Positions 9,841 to 14,225 of a stretch of 14,225 nucleotides of DNA are shown piece after piece. The position numbers were made by a program, and so were the translations under genes. The notes beneath the pieces are model-generated. The model was not told the DNA's origin. It was given only the letters and a program-made list of their open reading frames with translations, and made no database searches. Origin of the DNA: an uncultured Myxococcales bacterium (GTDB taxonomy: Bacteria; Myxococcota_A; Bradymonadia; Bradymonadales; Bradymonadaceae); NCBI GenBank assembly GCA_913058025.1, contig CAJXPN010000024.1, positions 1-14,225 of the forward strand. Direction: 5' to 3'. Within the stretch, counting starts at the first letter, position 1, and every line of letters begins with the position of its first letter.

Positions 9841-9862
9841 GAGTGAGGCGTCTGCCTCACTC
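9841..9862. terminator. Second, related hairpin between the convergent genes
   Basis: GAGTGAGGC (9841-9849) pairs with GCCTCACTC (9854-9862) around loop GTCT. Its reverse complement differs from the core of the preceding hairpin at only two bases, which form one pair. It ends 24 bases from the stop of the dehydrogenase gene on the other strand, so it is the first hairpin met by that transcript. No T-run follows on either side. Confidence 0.55.
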
Positions 9863-9886
9863 GACCGCGGCGATGGAGCGCTGCGA

Positions 9887-12046
<2,160 letters not shown>

Positions 12047-12121
12047 GTGTCACCTCACCGTCGTTTGTCGTCATCCTGGAGCGGCCTCCGAGGATGAAAA
12101 ATCTGCGTTCTCGACCCTGGG

Positions 12122-12149
12122 ATTAGCACACCGTCGGCGACCCGGTAAA
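12122..12149 (-). promoter_or_regulatory. Candidate promoter of the E1 alpha-beta gene
   Basis: Read on the minus strand, TTTACC (12149-12144) is followed by a 16-base spacer and GCTAAT (12127-12122). TGT directly before GCTAAT gives an extended -10. Both hexamers match the sigma70 consensus at four of six positions. It predicts a leader of about 70 bases before the ATG at 12046. Confidence 0.45.
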
Positions 12150-12196
12150 GCACCCCCATCGCTTTCGTGGAACGTTCTCAAGGGCGCATGATTCCT

Positions 12197-12211
12197 TGAC
12201 GCGGCGCGTCA
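12197..12211. promoter_or_regulatory. Perfect 15-base palindrome, candidate operator
   Basis: TGACGCGGCGCGTCA has two perfect 7-base arms around a central G. It lies about 50 bases upstream of the candidate -35 of the E1 promoter, within the divergent region, a position suited to a dimeric regulator. No known regulator motif is recognised. Confidence 0.35.
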
Positions 12212-12312
12212 TCGGGAAGCGAACAGGGGAAGTCACGTGAGGATCTTCGCGTGACCGGAGAGGAAGCGCGCGCGTCGGAGAGGTGGGGTGGAGGTGGAAG
12301 GCGGCGCGTAAA

Positions 12313-12340
12313 TTCGCCAACACATCGCAAAACAGATAAG
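12313..12340 (+). promoter_or_regulatory. Weak promoter candidate for the secreted surface protein
   Basis: TTCGCC (12313-12318), a 16-base spacer and GATAAG (12335-12340) are the best spaced pair in this AT-richer stretch. The -35 is poor (three of six). Transcription would start in or just before the inverted repeat at 12342-12370. Confidence 0.28.
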
Positions 12341-12341
12341 A

Positions 12342-12370
12342 CGTATCCTGGAGGGATACGAAAGGTATCC
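12342..12370 (+). promoter_or_regulatory. Three-arm alternating inverted repeat before the secreted protein gene
   Basis: CGTATCC (12342-12348), GGATACG (12354-12360) and GTATCC (12365-12370) can pair in two exclusive ways: first with second (7 bp, loop TGGAG) or second with third (6 bp, loop GAAAG). The two GTATCC copies are 22 bases apart, about two helical turns. It ends 21 bases before the ATG and 10 bases before the AGGAG ribosome site. It may be an operator or a switchable leader hairpin. Confidence 0.5.
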
Positions 12371-12391
12371 GTACGACATCAGGAGAACGTG

Positions 12392-14225
12392 ATGAGAGAG
12401 GATGTGAAGATGAAGACGAGGATGAGGCGCTGCGCCCAACTGCTCGTGGCAGCAGCGTTGGTCGCTGCGCCCATGAGCAGCTGGGCGCAGGACACGGACG
12501 GCGACGGCGCCACGGACGCCGAGGAGGCGCTCCTGGGGAGCGACATTGCTCTGGTGGACACGGACGGCGACGGGCTGACCGACGGAGAGGAGCAGGCGCT
12601 GGGGACGAACCCGCTGCTGCAGGACTCGGACTCGGGAGGCGTGAGCGACCTGGTCGAGTTCGTGCTGGGCACGGACCCGACGCTCACGGGCGACGACGAC
12701 CCGAACGCGGCGCCGACTGGCGGCGGGCCGTTCGCGACCTGGATAAGCAACACGCGCGCCCTGGACACGCTGGCAGACGCGGAGGCGACGTTCACGGACA
12801 ACCCGAACGGCCAGCGCGGCTACAAGATCGCGCTCCCCGTCGACTATACGGATGGAGGCGCGGGCTCGTTCGGCGTGAACACGCCGATCCAGGACGTCTT
12901 CGGCGCGGACACCCAGCAATTCACGATGGTCTTCTCGGGCTACGTCTACATCCCGCCAGCGGCGGCGGCGGCGGCGAGCAACTTCTACTCGTTCTCGGTG
13001 GGCAGCGACGACGGCTACCGGATGCGGGTCCATAACGGGACGACCACGGCATCGGCGGAGTTCGACGGCGTTCGCTCGTTCGCGACGAGCGCGCCCCTCG
13101 CGGTGGATTTCCCGCTCGGCGGCGGCCTGTACCCATTCGAGGTGCTCGCGTTCGAGCGCACGGGCGCGGTCGCCGTGGAGTTTTCATGGAGGCCGGGCCA
13201 GCACGCGACCTTCGACGCGGCGACCTTCGAGCTCGTCCCGCCAGAGAACATGTTCTCATCGGAGCTACGGGCCGAGCAGACCGCGGTCGACCTCAACGGC
13301 GGCGATCTCGAGCCCGGTGACGTGATCGAGTACTCGGTCGAGGTCTTCAATGACGGCCTGACGGTCGCCTTCGACATGGAGTTCGTCCCGACTCGCATCG
13401 AAGGCCAGACGTTCCTGAGCTACGGCGCATCGCAGCCTGCGGCGGCGACGGTGACGGGGAGCACGCTCGAGTGGCCGGTCCAGAACCGGCTCACGAGTTC
13501 GACCTTCACGTACCGCACGGTGGTCACGCAGGTGGCCGCAGGAGCGCTCCTCGCGCAGGGTACGATCTTCGCGTCGACCACGCCGATCCCCAACGTCGGC
13601 CAACGACGCGTGAGGATCTTGACCGATGACCCCGCGGCGTCCGACGGCGTGGACACGGCGAACAAGCCGATCGCGCTGTTCACGACCAATGGCGGCGGCG
13701 ACGACGAGCCCAACGGGTTGACGCTCGTGGACACGTTCGATCCGCCCGCGGTGGCGATCGGCGCTCCCATGGGCGGCACCTCGCTCAGTGACTCCACCCC
13801 GACGGTCATGGGCACCACGGACCCGGGAATCACCGACGTCGAGGTGACCTTCGAGGACGGCCTGGGCGCGGTGGTGACCGTCGCGGCGACGGTGTCGCCA
13901 GACGGCAGCTGGACGGCAGAGCCGCCGATCGCGCTTCCCGACCAGAGCTACACGATCACCGCGACCGCGACCGACGCGCTCGGCCAGACCGGCAGCGAGA
14001 GCGTCTCGATCTTCATCGACACGGCGACGCCGTCGGTGGCGATCGGCGCGCCGACGGATGGCGCGACGCTGCCCTCCCTCACGACGGTCTCGGGGACATC
14101 GGACGAGCCCGGCGCGTCCGTCGAGGTCTTCATCGACGCCACCTCCGTGGGCACCGCGACGGTCCAGATGAACGGCACATGGAGCCTCGTGGTCGCGCAG
14201 CCGGCTGACTGTCTCTTATACACAT
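12392..14225 (+). CDS. Secreted calcium-binding, PA14-like and Ig-repeat surface protein, 3' truncated
   Basis: Exported, probably cell-surface or matrix, adhesin-like protein; 611 codons are visible, the last six made by adapter sequence. A signal peptide has a basic start (MKTRMRR), a hydrophobic core and probable cleavage after Ala32 (SSWA). Two or three Asp-rich calcium-binding repeats of the thrombospondin-3/EF-hand type follow: DTDGDGATDAEE (34-45), DTDGDGLTDGEEQALGTNP (56-74) and a degenerate DSDSGGVSDLVE (78-89). About 112-283 is a PA14/GLEYA-like beta fold, with YSFSVGSDDGYRMRV as its core strand. About 289-410 resembles a DUF11-type repeat (LEPGDVIEYSVEVFNDG). From about 452 come two Bap-like bacterial Ig repeats (VAIGAPMGGTSLSDSTP, then VAIGAPTDGATLPS). 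More repeats and an anchor are probably lost. AGGAG 6 bases before the ATG fixes the start. The binding target is unknown. Confidence 0.85.
   Translation, partial: MREDVKMKTRMRRCAQLLVAAALVAAPMSSWAQDTDGDGATDAEEALLGSDIALVDTDGDGLTDGEEQALGTNPLLQDSDSGGVSDLVEFVLGTDPTLTGDDDPNAAPTGGGPFATWISNTRALDTLADAEATFTDNPNGQRGYKIALPVDYTDGGAGSFGVNTPIQDVFGADTQQFTMVFSGYVYIPPAAAAAASNFYSFSVGSDDGYRMRVHNGTTTASAEFDGVRSFATSAPLAVDFPLGGGLYPFEVLAFERTGAVAVEFSWRPGQHATFDAATFELVPPENMFSSELRAEQTAVDLNGGDLEPGDVIEYSVEVFNDGLTVAFDMEFVPTRIEGQTFLSYGASQPAAATVTGSTLEWPVQNRLTSSTFTYRTVVTQVAAGALLAQGTIFASTTPIPNVGQRRVRILTDDPAASDGVDTANKPIALFTTNGGGDDEPNGLTLVDTFDPPAVAIGAPMGGTSLSDSTPTVMGTTDPGITDVEVTFEDGLGAVVTVAATVSPDGSWTAEPPIALPDQSYTITATATDALGQTGSESVSIFIDTATPSVAIGAPTDGATLPSLTTVSGTSDEPGASVEVFIDATSVGTATVQMNGTWSLVVAQPADCLLYT
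12959..12976 (+). repeat. (GCG)6 trinucleotide run encoding six alanines
   Basis: Six GCG codons in a row encode Ala190-195 in a loop of the PA14-like domain. Length change by slippage would stay in frame. Confidence 0.8.
14209..14225 (+). other. Nextera transposase adapter remnant (not genomic)
   Basis: The final 17 bases, CTGTCTCTTATACACAT, are the start of the Nextera Tn5 mosaic-end adapter read-through sequence. On the reverse strand they give the well-known artefact peptide start MYKRQ. Genomic sequence therefore ends at or just before 14208, and the codons from TGT onward in the secreted protein are artificial. Confidence 0.97.

Larger units (their letters stand above)
12047..12391. 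other. Divergent control region between the E1 gene and the secreted protein gene
   Basis: This 345-base region holds no supported gene. It contains a good promoter candidate for the E1 gene (12122-12149), a 15-base palindrome (12197-12211), a looser inverted repeat GTCACG/CGTGAC (12232-12237 and 12250-12255), and, near the right end, a weak promoter-like pair followed by a three-arm inverted repeat. Short frames here do not share the codon bias of the real genes. Confidence 0.6.

Noticed and set aside
9798..9862. CRISPR-like repeat pair
   Set aside because: Only two inverted hairpin units with an 11-base gap, no regular spacers and no cas genes; better explained as hairpins at convergent gene ends.
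12123..12323. Short minus-strand frame of 66 codons in the divergent region
   Set aside because: No codon bias, no ribosome site, no recognisable features, and it covers promoter-like elements.
13948..14223. Minus-strand frame beginning MYKRQ
   Set aside because: Its start comes from the Nextera adapter and the rest is antisense to the secreted protein.

Overview
The window is a GC-rich fragment whose codons end almost always in G or C. Its gene content fits a Gram-negative, delta-proteobacteria-like lineage such as Myxococcota or Bradymonadota. The signs are a lipoprotein-type M23 peptidase, a PAS hybrid histidine kinase behind a FIST sensor, a fused E1 alpha-beta 2-oxoacid dehydrogenase, and a large secreted protein with aspartate-rich calcium-binding repeats, a PA14-like fold and Ig-like repeats. 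The lineage is inferred from gene style, not from a marker tree. The right end of the window is not genomic: the last 17 bases are Nextera transposon adapter, so this is the end of an Illumina contig.

Layout: (1) 1-709, minus strand: 5' part of an unrecognised membrane-anchored protein that runs off the left edge. (2) 910-2798, plus strand: an M23 metallopeptidase lipoprotein overlapping a two-TM YcxB-like protein by 4 bases. (3) 3058-5679, plus strand: leucyl-tRNA synthetase, closed by a strong intrinsic terminator. (4) 5813-9808, plus strand: a tight four-gene operon (pterin carbinolamine dehydratase, FIST sensor, cytoplasmic PAS hybrid kinase with two receiver domains, stand-alone receiver), every junction a 4-base stop/start overlap. 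(5) Two related hairpins between convergent genes. (6) 9887-12046, minus strand: a single-polypeptide E1 alpha-beta 2-oxoacid dehydrogenase. (7) A 345-base divergent control region with promoter-like sites and inverted repeats. (8) 12392 to the end, plus strand: a secreted multi-domain surface protein, cut by the contig end.

The functional story with most interest is region 4. A FIST-domain protein coupled to a hybrid kinase has the architecture of the NosP/NahK nitric-oxide-sensing pair. Here it is joined to a pterin-cofactor recycling enzyme and a DNA-binding-free receiver, so the relay's output lies outside the window. Other points worth a look are a block of relaxed codon usage inside leuS just before the KMSKS loop, twin hairpins with a compensatory base-pair change, and a three-arm alternating inverted repeat in front of the secreted protein.
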